Shown: positions 22,486 to 35,844 of the stretch, one piece after another
How positions within the stretch are numbered: position 1 is the stretch's first letter
Layout of the letters: every line of letters starts with the position of its first letter
Assembly (NCBI GenBank): GCA_947311845.1
Contig: CAMZMU010000040.1
Coordinates: 51,917,557 to 51,981,556, forward strand
Reading direction: 5' to 3'
DNA: 64,000 nt
DNA from: Poa pratensis
Taxonomy: Eukaryota; Streptophyta; Magnoliopsida; Poales; Poaceae
Program-made: the position numbers and the translations under genes
Notes under the pieces: generated by a model
The model's database searches: none
What the model was told of the DNA's origin: nothing
Seen by the model: the letters and a program-made list of their open reading frames with translations, nothing else

Positions 22486-22990
22486 TGATTAAAATGCGTT
22501 TATCCAAGAGTTCTTTTGCATGTACACCATTTTTCAATTTTTACACATTGATTAGGTAACTTTTGTGGATTGTTACATGATATGTGGATAAACCGAATAC
22601 ATCATGGGCAGGGGGGGTGTTGGACAGAGGAGCTACAGTATGTATTTTTAATTTGAGTGGGAAGCATGCCTCTATATATAAAAGTACAACCGATTCACTG
22701 CACGTTCTGCTATCCACGTCGCGCCATGAACGCTGGCCGTCCGATCGCCTCGACGGACGTCCCAGATGCGGCCACGTCCTCTCCAAAACGGACGACACTG
22801 TAGCAGTCGAATTTTAGCCAATGGTAGCGCGCCACGTCGCCCAGTCGCCAGCCCGTCGCCCCGGTGGCGAGCCGGTCGCCCACCGGTCGCCGTGCCATTT
22901 TTGCACGAACACCCGTCGCAAATTGAGAAATAGAACTGCAGCCCACAACTCCTCACCAAAAAGGACTTTTGCGCAATTTCAGGAAAAACC

Positions 22991-23599
22991 ATGAACCTTC
23001 TTGCAAAGACGCCTTTTCTCTTCACACGTTCCCCTCTGCTTCCTCTCATGGCGATTACGTCGCCGCCGCCGCCGCCGCCGCCGCTCCCCTCTGCCCGCGT
23101 CCGCCGCCTACACCCACCTTCTTCCCCGCGGTGGCCGGGATCCCGACGCCGCCGCCGCCTCCACCCACCTTCTTCCCCGCGGTGGCCGGGAACCCGACGC
23201 CGCCCACGAGCTCGCCGTCCCGCCGGAACCATCACGCTGCGTCATTCTGCTCCCCGCGTCGTCGACGGGGATGCGTCCGCCGCCAGCCCCGGGCGCATGG
23301 CTCCCCGGCGCCGGTCTGAATGCCCCCGATGCGGTCAGTTTCCCCTACCACGGCCCCATCCTCCGTCGCCTAGCTTCCCGCCGGCTCCTCGAGCAAGCAC
23401 CGCGCGTCATCGTTTCCTCTGCGCAGATGGCCTCGTGATGCTGCCTTCCACACGCCTCGCCGCCGGCATGGCTGCGTGTTGCCGCTCCGATTTGCCGGCA
23501 GGGGCCCAGACTTCCGCGATTCAGGTTGCCGCCGGCCAGGTCTTCCACAAAATATTGTCTATTGGTTCAGACGTGCTATGGAAGAATATGAAGTTCTAG
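22991..23599 (+). CDS. GC-rich open frame inside the Helitron, function unknown
   Basis: An open frame of about 200 residues starts at an ATG (MNLLAKTPFLFTRSPLLPLM) and is proline-, arginine- and alanine-rich, with a GCC repeat (about 23058-23085) and a 51-bp internal duplication. Frames on the other strand are open as well, as expected from high GC. It may be a captured exon with altered frame or simply non-coding. I do not recognise any domain; real protein coding is doubtful. Confidence 0.2.
   Translation: MNLLAKTPFLFTRSPLLPLMAITSPPPPPPPLPSARVRRLHPPSSPRWPGSRRRRRLHPPSSPRWPGTRRRPRARRPAGTITLRHSAPRVVDGDASAASPGRMAPRRRSECPRCGQFPLPRPHPPSPSFPPAPRASTARHRFLCADGLVMLPSTRLAAGMAACCRSDLPAGAQTSAIQVAAGQVFHKILSIGSDVLWKNMKF
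23111..23212. repeat. 51-bp tandem duplication
   Basis: Two copies of a unit starting CACCCACCTTCTTCCCCGCG (23111-23161 and 23162-23212) with a few differences near the end, including a short GCC-repeat length change. Confidence 0.85.
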
Positions 23600-26286
23600 A
23601 GAATATTAGGCCTTGATGTTCTAGAGGTAATTGTTACAGAACCTCCAACCTGTCCTCCGCGTCTACAGCAAGTTGTTGTGCATGATCGCTCCTATGTCTC
23701 TTCTATTTTGTGTATGCTTATGAAAATAGTAGCCTATTAGCTTTAATTTGGTCTTCTGTAAACCAAGAATAGGGGTAAAAGTACCTGCGGTAATACCTAA
23801 TATGCTCTGAAATCTCATATGTTCTCATTTCTCTCTATTTTTTATTTGGTTCAGATATGTTATGGAAGAAGATGAAGTTCTAGAGAAGATTAGGCCTTGA
23901 TGTTTTACAGGTAATTGTTACAGCTTTTTGCAAGCTATTGGATTCAGTGGTGTGAGATATGTTCGTGCTGCCAGCTTTGCTTAATTCTTTTTCCAGTGCT
24001 TCTCAACCGTAGTGCAAGCTAGGGGTTGTTGGCTTTGTGTGGTTGCGTTAGATGGCAGAAAGGTCGTATATTGGATTCAGTGGTGTAAGATATGTGTGTG
24101 CTGGCAGCTTTCTTATTTTCTCAGTGCTTACATCATAATGTACATTTATACTAGATCAAATACCATGTAACATGATGCAATAAAATATATTGTTATATCC
24201 ACCAAAATTGAATATGTGACAGATATAGTTTCTACACAAGAGATTGGTTATATACAGGTGTGTAGTACATTCTATATATGAAGTAAATAGGTGGTCCAAA
24301 TGAAGAAGGAAGCTCGGCTCCAATGCCTTCCCGCTGTTGTTTCTGGACTCTGCCGCCATACGCACGCCTCCGCCGCTTCGACGAGCTCCTGGTCGCCGTG
24401 CGGGGCTCTCCGTGGCCGCCGCGAGCGAGCTCGATTCGTTGGTGATTTTGTTAGCACGGCTGCATATTTCGTATGGTTCAGGCTGTGCGTCTTTCTTCAA
24501 TTTTTGCTCACAGCCTAGATGCATGTTTTGGATGTTTACTGCTCTAATTTCTCTATTTTTATGCGGTATTTTTAGATTTCAGATCATGTTCTTTCTATTC
24601 CCTTGGGTTTTACTTAGATTTAACAACAACAGATTCATCTATATAGGTGACCATGAGTTACTGGTTTGAATCAATAATCTTAGTCACGCAATGTAATCTG
24701 CTCACTTTTGACCATATCTGTGATGTTTTCAAAATATTATATGTGTGCCCACCATCTAGAGGACCACGTCCTCTGCAGGGTCAGAAGCTATGATGCAGAT
24801 TCAAATTCAGTGGTTTCTAAATAAGATGGTTTCTGCTGATGTGTAAGTTACAATGTTTGTTGATTCATATCACCCAGCCTTCCTGTTATTTCCTTAACAT
24901 ACTTGCAATTAATTGGTATTACTTGAAATTAGAGGTGAAGAGGACACAAAGAATGACATCAGATAATTTCTAGGCAGTGATGCAGGCTACCTACTCTCAT
25001 CTGATGGCATGAAATCTATTATAAGAACTAGGTGAGTACAAATTATGATCAGTTTGCTGCTCTTTTTCTCTATATTTTTTTAGCTCCATATACTGCTCCT
25101 AGATTAGCTTTATAGACCCATCTCTACATTACAGGATTACTTTATTCTATTGCAGCAATACTGCTGCATTGGTTCAGATTTCAGTAGCCCCTGTTTTGAG
25201 TCCAAGTTAAGGTTCTGACGTCGAGACGGTTGGAATGCTACATAATCTAGGAAGGCTTACTAAGGGGTTATTTGTTATTTTTCCTATAGTTGACACAGTG
25301 GCAGATCAATTAGCCAAGGCAAGTTTCCTCAATGAATTTGTATTACTTTTAGGTCTGTAGGTTTAAAAAAGAGAGGAGGCTAATTCAACTACCACATATT
25401 CAATTTCCCAGGTAGACATGTCATCTTGAATATTAGCCCATTCATTTATATTATATATGTTCATGTAGGAAAATCATACAGCTCAGTAATTTTAGTTCTT
25501 TTTATAAAAGAAATTGTTTAGGACTGGCATTTCTGTTGGGTGTTTGTAATAAATAAGGTCTAGGCTCCTCCTTACTAATTACTGAATCTCTTGATTAGAA
25601 AATTCTATTTACCTTTCTAAGAGACAGCACGTGATATTCTATATGATTTCTCAAACTGGTGAGCTACTAGGAGTCTTTAGACAACATAATATCTACATGG
25701 TCAAACCTTCAGAGAAATAATGAATTAACTATAATTTAGTTTGGCCTCTATATTTTACTTAATGTGATCTAATGATTCACCCCCCTAATTACCTCTATGA
25801 TTTAGTACTTTAATATTGGACTCACTAAGAAATCTTGGGGAACCATTCAAGAATATATCCAGCAGATTGGAGAGTTAAACAAGAGGAAAGAAACTCTTGA
25901 AGTTACAATTCCTCTTGAACAGAGGTGTTTCAAAAGAGCCCTGGTTTTCTAACTCCTAAATAAATAAAAGAGAATGATGGGAGTGGTAAGAAGATTGTTA
26001 TATTTGGAATATTTATTTCATATTGGAAAATTGTTCTTATAATAAAGAAATACAGTTAGATGCTTCTCCAAAGTGTCTATCCATTAGTTTCTTCATACTG
26101 TAGTTTGGTTCAATAGTTTGGAGGGTTCTTCCAATGAATATTGTTCTTTTCTTTTAAATCAGGTCATTCTTTACCTTGAGTTAAAAAATATTATTTTTCT
26201 TTCATTTCATATCTCAAAAATACTATATGTTGCCATGTTAATTCGTCCTGATTACATTTTCCCCCTCTGAAACAGATTAGATAGGT

Positions 26287-26368
26287 ACAATTTAATATGC
26301 AAATATTTATTCTGTGTGTCCCATAATACAATTTAATATGCAAATATTTATTCTGTGTGTCCCATAAT
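26287..26368. repeat. 41-bp perfect tandem duplication
   Basis: Units 26287-26327 and 26328-26368, starting ACAATTTAATATGC, are identical. Confidence 0.95.
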
Positions 26369-27544
26369 ACAAATTCCAATTAGTACATATGTGATGTGAT
26401 AGTCCAGTAAGAATACGAGCTGAATGGTGCTTTCAATGTATTATCAAATTGTGTTTTTCTTACTGTAGTTTTTTTTTTGTAATGAAATAGTTGAGTAGTT
26501 CTTTCGACTAATACTTCAATCTTTTCCAACCGGCAAGTGAATTTTTACCTATGCTTGGCTCCGTTGGCAGATGAAGCTTAGGATGAGATTCCATGGCATT
26601 CAGTTTACTTACTACATAACAGGCAATCATGATCTTTACTTCATCTGTGTAATTATATGCTCCAGCTACGTAATTAGCTGCATCTAATATAAGAAGTGTT
26701 TTATACATTGACTACTAGGAAATGAGAAGTGTTTTATACATTGACTACGAGGAGTTTTTAGTTCACCTATGTAATTATATGCTCCAGCTAAGATGACTGT
26801 CCAATCATGGTCTTCTGAAGAGTTGCATTTAATATAAAGGTCAAAAGAAAGTGTTAGGACGGGGTAACTTTCTGCAATAACAGACCCGGATATGTGTTTT
26901 TTGTGTGCTAATTACTGTGTGATTTCCTATCTGATTTTCTGCAATATCATGCACCACAAAAGAAGCGTTTAAAAAATGTAAGTGGTACGTAGCTGCAATA
27001 TAGACATTTCATCTTAGATAATACTGTACTTTTGAGTTCTGATTTAGTTGTCTCACCAAGGTACATGACTTTGTTGCACACGCACATGCTTGCCCATTTA
27101 TTACTTTGATTAATTTCCATTCACATATTCACCTGCGATCAACCATCTCATGTTTTTCTATATGGCGAAAGAGGGGTAGCATGGTGGAAAACTGAGAGGT
27201 GAAGTTAAGAAGAATGTACAGGAGAAAGGGAGTGCATAATTTGGAGAAGCGTGGTATTCATAACCGGCGATCAACCAAACTGATCTGTTGTGTTAGGTAC
27301 ATAGATCCGCTGCTCCGTCACCGGTCTACAGTTTTGGAGATTCAACGTTACTAACCTCCGCTTCTACATTGTTGATAGGTAGAGTGTTACATTGTTATAG
27401 GTGCTTTGCCGGTCCGACTTAAATTTATGTCGTCCATAATTACTTCCTTTCCCATATTCAGTTTGCTCATTGTTAGACACATTTTAATTATGTGCATGTA
27501 TCTGTCTATACCTAAAGATTTATTATTTTGCATGCCGTCACACG

Positions 27545-27576
27545 GGTGCGGCGTGTCGCCGCGCCAAGTTCTCTAG
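27545..27576 (+). other. Helitron 3' terminal hairpin and CTAG end
   Basis: Stem 27545-27553 with 27557-27565 (nine pairs, one of them G-T), loop TGT, seven-base spacer, CTAG, and host T at 27577. This is the replication-termination structure of Helitrons. Confidence 0.8.
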
Positions 27577-29814
27577 TAATACTAGCAAGCAGAGAAACCG
27601 CATTAGTGGTGACGTGTTATTTTTCCCAGTTTATTGGACTACAAATGTTTATGGCGCTTTTTTATTTTTCTCACATAAATTGAGATCCTGAAAGGTTAAA
27701 TTTTGGGAACCAAATTTATTGGCATCCTATTTTCTTATCATTTATGAGGTTTTTGCAATCTCAAAAAATTGTTTTTCAGACGAGTTCTTAAACTTTGGAG
27801 ATAATGCTTTTAAACAATTTGTTAATGGACATCATGATTTCATCGGCAAGATTTAAAAAAAATCATATTATGTGTTTCCAAAAATCTGCTAATTGACTTC
27901 CAACAAATTTATTTCACATCGTGCCACACCGAATTTTTTTAAAGGCCTATTGTTTCATGTTTGACGACACAAAAATTAAAAAACTGCAAATATCAAGTAT
28001 GTAAGAGAAGCTTTTGAGAAATTGTACATTGAGTTTTCAACTTATTTACATGGACTGTTAAAAAACATGACTAACATCTACAAATTGATAGATACCCTTT
28101 CAGTAATTTTGGGATGACCTTAAAAAGTTTATTAAACGAGTTTTTGAAACTTTGTAATCGGCTTTGAAATTTTTCATTCACATTTTTCTGTAAATATTGA
28201 AAGGCTTCTTTTCTTGCGTTCGACAACAAATGAATGAAAAGAGCTCCAACTATCAACTATTTTGAACAAACTTCGTAAAAATATGGACTGTAATTTTCAC
28301 CTTTTTATGAGTTTTCTAACATTTTTAGTTAAACTTTTGGAAAAGTTATACGAGCTTTCACGAAGCTGATTGATTTTAAAAAATTTATGAGCTTTCAAAT
28401 TCTTTTTGACGACCTTTCAAAAGTTTGTAAGTTTAAAAAATTCCATTCTCATCTTTTGCTGCCATCGAAACCCTTGTTTTTTGTCCTACAATACAAATGG
28501 AAAAGGTAACTATTAGGTATTTTTAACATAAGTTTTCGGAAAGTATTTATTGGGCTTTAAAATAAATCACAATGAACTTTCAATTTATTGCTTCGACTTG
28601 GTTTGTTTCTTTTTTTTCCCTTTAAAGTAATTATGAGACTTATTTCATAACAGCCTTATAGTATCCACACCGTTGTGGTCAAACAAACACTAAAGGGGAG
28701 AATTCACATAGCACAGTTCGATCAAGTTTAGCACCTTATATAGCAAAGCTTTGCACATAATGCTAAGCTTCTTTTTTCTTAGTTGATAAATAGAAAATAC
28801 GAAACAAAAGCTCCATCTTGAAACATGTGTATGTTGTCCGAAGAGATTTGATAAAAAAGACATAAAGATACACGATAATGTTTCCATGATAGCTGGTTGT
28901 AATGCAGAACAGTCCTTGTGGTTTGGCTTGATACATTGCTGGACTGATCTTTCGAGGCACTTTCCTCCCTACATGTAGAGGTTGCCGGGTTTACACAATG
29001 GTGTTTGCAACCCAATGAAAACAACACGCCAACCCCCCCGAATCAGAGAAATAACATGGACGAACTGTATAGGTTCAGCTTGTAATCTCATACATGTCGT
29101 AGGGCCTTACATGGTGGTAGATGTATTTGCAAAGATTCTCAAGAAACTTAGGCATTTCTAGACAACTTTCCCCAAACTTGATAAGGGGACTTCAATCCCA
29201 AATACATGCTGTGTCTATTAGTATTTGACTGTTTTACATGGCACACACCTTGGGTGTTTATAATGTGCAGCTGAGACTCTAATCTTGACCCATGCATTTT
29301 GACCGATATGGAATTCGCATGCACAAACATGGAAAGAAACAGTTTTATCTCTAACTTAAGTATTCTGCTACTAGTACTAACCTAATGACAAGTAAAGCTT
29401 GGACTCCATGCACCATCCTAATCCTGCCTAAGGGTGGCCCCCACCCCAAATTTCATAAATAAAATAACTTTTTTTGCAGGTAATAAATAGAATAACTTAT
29501 GTAGGAGAGAAATCAATCAAGGTATACTTTGTATTTTATTTGTAATCCTTACAGTCCCTTGCAGTGGGCATAATAGGAGTCATGGCCAAACTTGACTTGG
29601 GCTGCAATATCCAAAAACAAAACTAGGATTAGGTAATTGAAAAACATATGCACATCTTTTGTCATCGGTGATCTAAAGTTCGTGAAGATTATAGAAGCAT
29701 TGCTTTTTATGCAGTGGACAGCCCTGGACTAGGGGAGCATGTTTTTTTCCTTTACAATATGCTCTCCATTTTTTATAGAAACTTTCCCCTCCTTGTAGGC
29801 CATCACTACAAAGT
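27577..29814. other. AT-rich intergenic DNA, no gene seen
   Basis: About 2.2 kb of AT-rich sequence with many stops in all frames. Loose repeats of GAGCTTTCAAA/GAGTTTTT type occur at 27990-28600, perhaps an old degraded element. No coding, RNA or transposon ends could be supported. Confidence 0.4.
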
Positions 29815-32389
29815 TATCTCTTCCAAAGATCCGAACTATCATTAAGAAGCTAAACCCAAGGCAGAGGGACTTGGTTAGGGCTTGTGGATTTGGGACAATG
29901 CTGGATATTAATTGCTCTCAGTTGCCTAGGGATTTGGGAGTTCGGCTAGCGATCTGGTTTGATTGTGAAAGTCGAACTGTGAATGTTCCAAATGTCGGCA
30001 GCTTCGAGATAAACCCTTTCACAGTCCACCAGATTCTCGGTATACCATTGGGTGGTCGGTTAATCGACAAGGTGGCAACAAATGAGGCTAGGAGGGTCAT
30101 TGCTGAAGATACTGGAATACATTCTACTGGATCGATATGGTTAGCAGCAACGGATGGGGTGACTATTTATAGGCTGAGAGCACCGCTGGCTAGACAAAAT
30201 ATCTGAGCCGATCGACCGCTTGCCGCTTCGGAGCTGTTAAGGAAATATCAGGCCGACATCCTCGACATGAGCCACCACACCAGCTTACGTGTCAGTTATT
30301 CATAGGCTAATTGCCATGCCCAGCTCCACGTACGAGGACCAGAGCTTCCTAGCTAATCTTGAGCTGCCACTGATGCATGCACATACCCACTAATAACAAG
30401 CCACGTAGCTCCTTCATTCCTTCATAGGTAAGCTTGCATTTGATGGTTGCGTTGTAGTCTACAGCTGCTAAGCTGATCGTTCAAGCACTATTACTACTTG
30501 CTAGTTAGCTCAACCATGCGTATACAAAGTTTAATACAAAGCAAGTTAGTCACAATAAAAAGCTTAGAAGCTAAATATTGTTTTACACAAAATAAATGAT
30601 AAGCCGAAAATTCGGGTTACCACACTAGTATTTCACACTTGATGGCTTTATTGTCTGATGACCTCACTGATGAAAAATTCCTTAGAATCTTCATGCTCAT
30701 TTTATTGTCAACCTTTCTGTGTCCAACCAGTCACTCCTGTGCAAGCCCAGACTACTTCAATGGCATTGTTGACACTGATGATATTGCCAGCCATGACTGG
30801 TGCAGCTTTGCACTAGACTGGTTAGTTGAAAAGATCATACAGTTTCAAATTTCCTTGTCCAACCCAACCGTGAAAGGTAAAGAGCAGTCTCTCTCTCTTG
30901 GGGGATGCTTGATGATTCCTTTGGTGAGTTTGTTGCTAATCTCTTTTCTCTCTCTTTCTAGTACTTAGATTTTTATGCACACTTAAGTATTATCATTTTT
31001 TCGAAGGTGGATCTCTTTTCCCTTGATGCATGCTTTTTATAATTGACATGGTGTAGGTAATGTTCTTTGATTATCTCGATTTAAAAGGAACAAAGATTCG
31101 CAACTGCATCCCACGGTTACCAGCTTGAGATGATAAAGCCATTGGTGCATTTGACAATATAAATTTTGCACAACTAAAGGTTAGATAAAACTCTCTACAT
31201 GTATTTTTTTCATCTCTTGTTTCCTCGTTGCCCATAATCTTCTTGACATCATGCTTCTCAAAATTCATGTCATTTTTACTCACCGTGTTCCTTTTGGCTT
31301 CCTCTTTTCAGTTCAAAGACACAAGTAAAACTTGTTTCATGCAAAAGCCGCCATGTATTCCATCGTCTCATAGTTTGCCAAATGAAGTTGCTCACTTCGT
31401 CGACACACTTCTCCCGTCCGATGATGATGTGAGTATATGGAGTTTCTACTTTTATCTAAAAGTGTAGTCTGTCTTTTATACTGAAGAATTTTTTATTATT
31501 TCTCCGATAGATTATTTTTATAGCCAGCATAGTCTCTGCACATCCTTTTTTGTTTATATATGTTCAGCATTATCACATGTATTTGCGGGTTGTTTTCATG
31601 TCTTAGTTCAGGGCAAAGATGAAGGAGATGTGTACTGAATTTTACAAGACATCAATTGATGCATGCTTGAATGCACTACAGCCTGTCCTTGCAAAGCAAA
31701 TGTGCAGAATGGTTGAAACTATTCGGTACCAGGTCAACAACAGAGCTTCATCATCTTCAACACCGCCAATCAAAGAACAACAACAGATCACCGGGTTTCA
31801 CAATCCTTCAGTCGGTTTAGTACTTGGTATGGCCGAGAGCAGTGATAGTGATGATATCTGTCATGGCGACTTGCAGGATGGAGATGTGGTAAATGGCCTG
31901 CTGCAGTTACGTCGCCAGGGAGGATCGGTTATGGGGGGTACACGTTTTGGTGCCCTCGCCTCTGACCAAGTTGTTGCCATATCAAATGAACATGGACCAA
32001 ACAAAGGAAGCATGACCATTGATGTTTCACGGGAGGCAGAGCACGGCATGAGTCTTTTTAGGGACACGACTTTAAATGCGCCTGAGTTTGTTCAACATGG
32101 TGAGCAAATTCAGCTAGCTGCCTATGCAGAGGAAGTAGCAGACGGACAAAGGTGTATGTCATCGCCTAGAGGTGTGGACTCGACAATACAAGATTCTGGT
32201 ATGGAGGATTTGTCGTCAGCTGGTACTGAAGCTGGACGACGAAAAAGCACCAGGATCTCCAAGAGGCACATTAACCTTATTGTTTGCAATGATTTTGAAT
32301 CTGGGTCCTCCAGGCCCCTGAAAGTTCAGAAAATCCGAAGTTCAGCTGGTGGAGACAAACAGAAACGTCAGGCTGATAACAGGTCCTAA
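29815..32389 (+). pseudogene. Spliced pseudogene of the grass Ulp1-associated hypothetical protein family
   Basis: Exon-like blocks read in order. About 29830-30114: NPRQRDLVRACGFGTMLDIN and LPRDLGVRLAIWFDCESRTV, then GIPLGG. About 30630-30923: DEKFLRIFMLILLSTFLCPT, SPDYFNGI and DWCSFALDWLV. Then 31057-31179, 31312-31428 and 31607-32389, all with matching phase and GT/AG borders. In grasses these blocks form the N-terminal half of proteins that often end in a Ulp1 cysteine-protease domain. Here the last exon is hydrophilic and basic at the end and has no protease. A TGA at 31126-31128 (expected W in PAWDD) stops the third block. The 30115-30630 interval could be an intron or an insertion. Function of the family is unknown to me. 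Confidence 0.6.
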
Positions 32390-35300
32390 CCTCTAGAATC
32401 CCCAAGTTCTTGCGTCACTATGCCTGCCCAATTGAAGACCCATCCAAACTTGAGAAGGCCATATTCGTCTGATTTCGTAGGAACAAATATAAAGGTAGCC
32501 CAGGGTAGAATATGCACAAAAAAAAAAGTTTTCCTTGGTAAAACAAAGCACGACACGCCGTCCTTCTATAAGAAAGCACACTTCTGATGGTACTGCAGTG
32601 GTCAATTCAATCGTTTCTTCTCAGCCATAGTGGATTAACCATTGTGATAATCCACTTCTTGATTTTGACCAAATATGTTAGTAAGTTAAAGTAATGAATA
32701 GCTCTACTTTATCAGAACTTTTAAGAAAAAACATCTGGTCTTGGTAATGGTGAATTTTGCACCTTCTCTCATAATTGTCTGTTTGCACAAGTAGCTCCGT
32801 TTTGTTTTTTTTGCCGTCGAGTAGCTCCATGGTTGGACATTGTCCTGAAGTAGCACTTCTAAGTTGTATATAGTGCTCAGTAAAACTTGTAATATAATTA
32901 TTATTTACTGCAAAAGGTGTGGGCAGTATAAGAAAAACAATTGTTTTACTGCCCAATTGGTGAACTGTTGGAGTACAAAATATTGTCTCTGATTCTGTCT
33001 TACGCATCTGGTACATGTCTGATGTTTTGTATGGGTGCCGAACATTGAAGACCAGTGAACTGGTGAAATAGTTGATCTGTAGTTTTTTGTGTGGATGAAC
33101 TACAACTTGTTCTTGCCTGCCTCCCATGCTTGTTCTTGCGTGTTCTCTTGTTTCTGGTGAGTTAGTGCAATACTTATACTGAATAACCATTTACTATTAC
33201 AGTCTGAAGTTTTCGTCAAAATGAGTGAAGAACTTATTTGACACCCCAGGTGCCCATGGGAACTAAACTTGAATTCCTGAAATTGCAAAACTAGAGTAGT
33301 ATTTTTTATCAACATTATCATGATCACGATTCCTAACCCAGGAACTTTTTCCCCTGAGTTGGCACTTTGCCCTGAAATAAAAGGGATTTCTTGGAGCCCT
33401 ACCATGTCCCACCACCACGGCCTACATTTGGTGATGTTTTATTCAGCAATGCCAACTATTGAACATGCTGTGCTATCACTTGCAAAGTTGACAGTTGCCA
33501 CTTTGATCTGTGGATAACACGTTTACAGATCACTTGCAGAATTGCAGAGTTGCAGTCTTGAGGATGTCTGCTACTCTCAGTTTTTTTTTTAAGATTCACA
33601 GGGAGTACATCGTTCAAGCTACAGGAAGAGCTATCAGATGTTCTTTTTGCATGGCAGGAGTGCTAAATTTTAGGCTCTTTACATTCTTCCAGGATCTGAA
33701 CTTCAAGTTGACGAGCCCTTGTGTTGCAGAAAAGCTCGCACTTGCAAGTTTAATTAATTATTATCAAGTCACTACTATAAATCTTGTGGCCTTACTGTCA
33801 CCGGAAACTGATGAACCTCTGATTCACCCGAAATACACTTCTTTGTCCAACGCGACCACAATGGTAAGTCTTGACTTTGTTCTCTCGACCGGGGACACCT
33901 TTCTCCCGCACCAAAAAAAATAACTACGCACCCACCTCTCATGTCCTGCTACAAGTTACAAGTATTAGTAACCCTCTCTTTTTAGCTGTTGTGTTGTGAC
34001 TTTGACACTTATCTGCTGCTGGCCCCAAAACTTTTCTATTTTACCTCACATGGAGTTCAGGCCTACCATAAAGATTATAGAGAAGTAAAATGCAATGTAA
34101 ACAGTTGAAATTCCCGACAAAGCCTAGGCTACACGAACGATTAGGCCGCAGTCGCATGGGTTGTACCGAACATTCGAACAAAACCGCTTCCCTAAAGTGC
34201 TAGGTATAGCTTCCGCAACAAACCGGCTTAAGGGTAATGATAGTTGTGTAAGTAAGTTCATCACATTGCCGTTCAGCAACCTCAAAACGAGATTATGACA
34301 AGAGGGAATCCTCACATCTCATCTTGGAGCCCCCAAGGAGTCCACAAATTAGCACGCAACACAGGATTGCTAAGCACATGGGGAGAAAGAAACCCTGGAA
34401 GGTGGACAGGTGGACCAGGTGGTTAGCTATATCCTATGGATGATATGTGTGCATCTATTCTCTGGCGCATGTGCTTCCCAGTTCTTCTTCTCCTCCTCCT
34501 CGATCGGTCTCGATTCTCAAAAGCTGATGAATCGGGAGAAGAAAAAGGAAAGAGAAGCATGGGCAGTCTCCACGCCGACAAAAGGTTAGTACTAAGCACT
34601 GTTGGACAACGCTAGCCTTTTGGGGATCTGGTCAAAGGCCGGGTTGTTAATTACTGAACATATCTATACATATATACAGTGAGCTTGCAGGCGCATGAGA
34701 CGAGATGAGATTCTGATGAGAAGGGAGATCAAGCGAGGTGCATGACGACCCGATGTGGTCACTGCCGCGGTGAGAAAAAGAGCAGTGTCCATGATCCATC
34801 CATGCATTAAGATCTATTCCATGGTCACTGTCACGGCTCCTAGTTGTTTACTCCGACTATGCAGGAGCGATGAATATATTGCAGACTCTCTCTATCTTCT
34901 TCATCCAAATATCTAAACCATGAAAATCTAGTGACCTTGTAAATAAAATCAGGCAGCATACTAGCCTTACAATTTTGGCATAAAATAGACTTCTTCTTCT
35001 CGACCATCATGGAAATTCTTGACTATTTCTCTCAACTAATCACGTCTTTTGCGCTGCTCCAAGCAATAGTACTGTGTCCACTCTTTGAAGCTACTGTGCG
35101 ACTTGACACTATTTTACGGTTACTACTATATCTCATGGATTTCAGTTCAGGCCTACCACTTCTGGAGCACACATGCTTTCTTGTTCCTAACCTTGTGATC
35201 CACTCCAGATCATGATGTTGCATGCTACTCCCAGCATCCGTCTTGGCATGGTCAATTCTTGGCCCGTTTTTGTGCCCCGATTTGCGAGCTAATGATGCAT

Positions 35301-35575
35301 GTAGCATGAACGCTCCGCATGCTCGGGTCAAGAGCGTAAACAATCTGGTGCACTTTACTGTAGTTATGTGGTCCACTTACCACTACTCTACCGAAACATT
35401 GACTTTTACCAGGTTGATAGTAACAACACTTGACGGGTAGGTTTGTGGTCTAGGGGTGGGTGGCATGTCTCATTTCTCATGGTGTTTGTCATCAGCCAGC
35501 TGCCAGCCAATTGGAACCATAGCTCAGTTAGCATAGAACGATGTTCTTTCATCATGGTACATGCGTGTTATGCAT
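32390..35575. other. Intergenic DNA, no gene supported
   Basis: Short open frames exist on both strands (the longest, 33510-33923 plus strand, 137 codons) but none matches a family I know. Codon pattern and AT content are those of random frames. No transposon ends recognised. Confidence 0.4.
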
Positions 35576-35578
35576 TTA

Positions 35579-35841
35579 GACTAGTCACAGTGGGGAGTAA
35601 CATAGGAGTAACATCAGTGCCACATATGCAAAAAATCTGATGTGGCGGGTAATTAATGAGGAGAGAGATGGTGGTGGTAACTAGCTATGTTACCATAACA
35701 TCACACATTTCAAGATAAGATGAGTGTATAACCTATTAAATATGACACTACACACATGTTACTCCCCACTATGAAGGTAGTAACTTAGAGTAGTAACATA
35801 TGCATGTTACTAGTCTAAGTTACTCCCCATTGTGACTAGTC
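35579..35841. mobile_element. MITE, 263 bp, TTA target duplication
   Basis: Ends are GACTAGTCACAGTGGGGAGT and, read inward from the right, GACTAGTCACAATGGGGAGT, one mismatch in 20. TTA flanks both sides (35576-35578 and 35842-35844). The 3-bp TTA site fits the PIF/Harbinger (Tourist) group, though the terminal sequence is not the usual Tourist type. No coding capacity. Confidence 0.85.
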
Positions 35842-35844
35842 TTA

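Larger units (their letters stand above)
22671..27576 (+). mobile_element. Probable non-autonomous Helitron, 4.9 kb
   Basis: The right end is diagnostic: a 9-bp stem GGTGCGGCG/CGCCGCGCC with TGT loop (27545-27565), seven bases, then CTAG at 27573-27576, followed by T. The left end is proposed at TCTATATATAAAAGTACAA (22671), the TC start and TATA-rich lead typical of grass Helitrons; the base before it is C rather than the usual A, so this end is less certain. No Rep/helicase gene is present. The interior has a GC-rich 5' part (22720-23600) with open frames I do not recognise, then AT-rich non-coding DNA with local duplications (23558-23640 versus 23850-23925; 23935-24003 versus 24065-24130; 26287-26368). 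Confidence 0.65.

Noticed and set aside
22671..22700. TATA-like TCTATATATAAAAG as a promoter of a host gene
   Set aside because: Better explained as the 5' lead of a Helitron; no recognised gene follows.
30620..30632. CACACTAGTATT as a possible CACTA end
   Set aside because: No subterminal repeats, no partner end and no duplication; it lies at an exon edge of the pseudogene.
33510..33923. 137-codon plus-strand frame
   Set aside because: No recognisable domain or splice-linked neighbours; it could be chance in AT-rich DNA.
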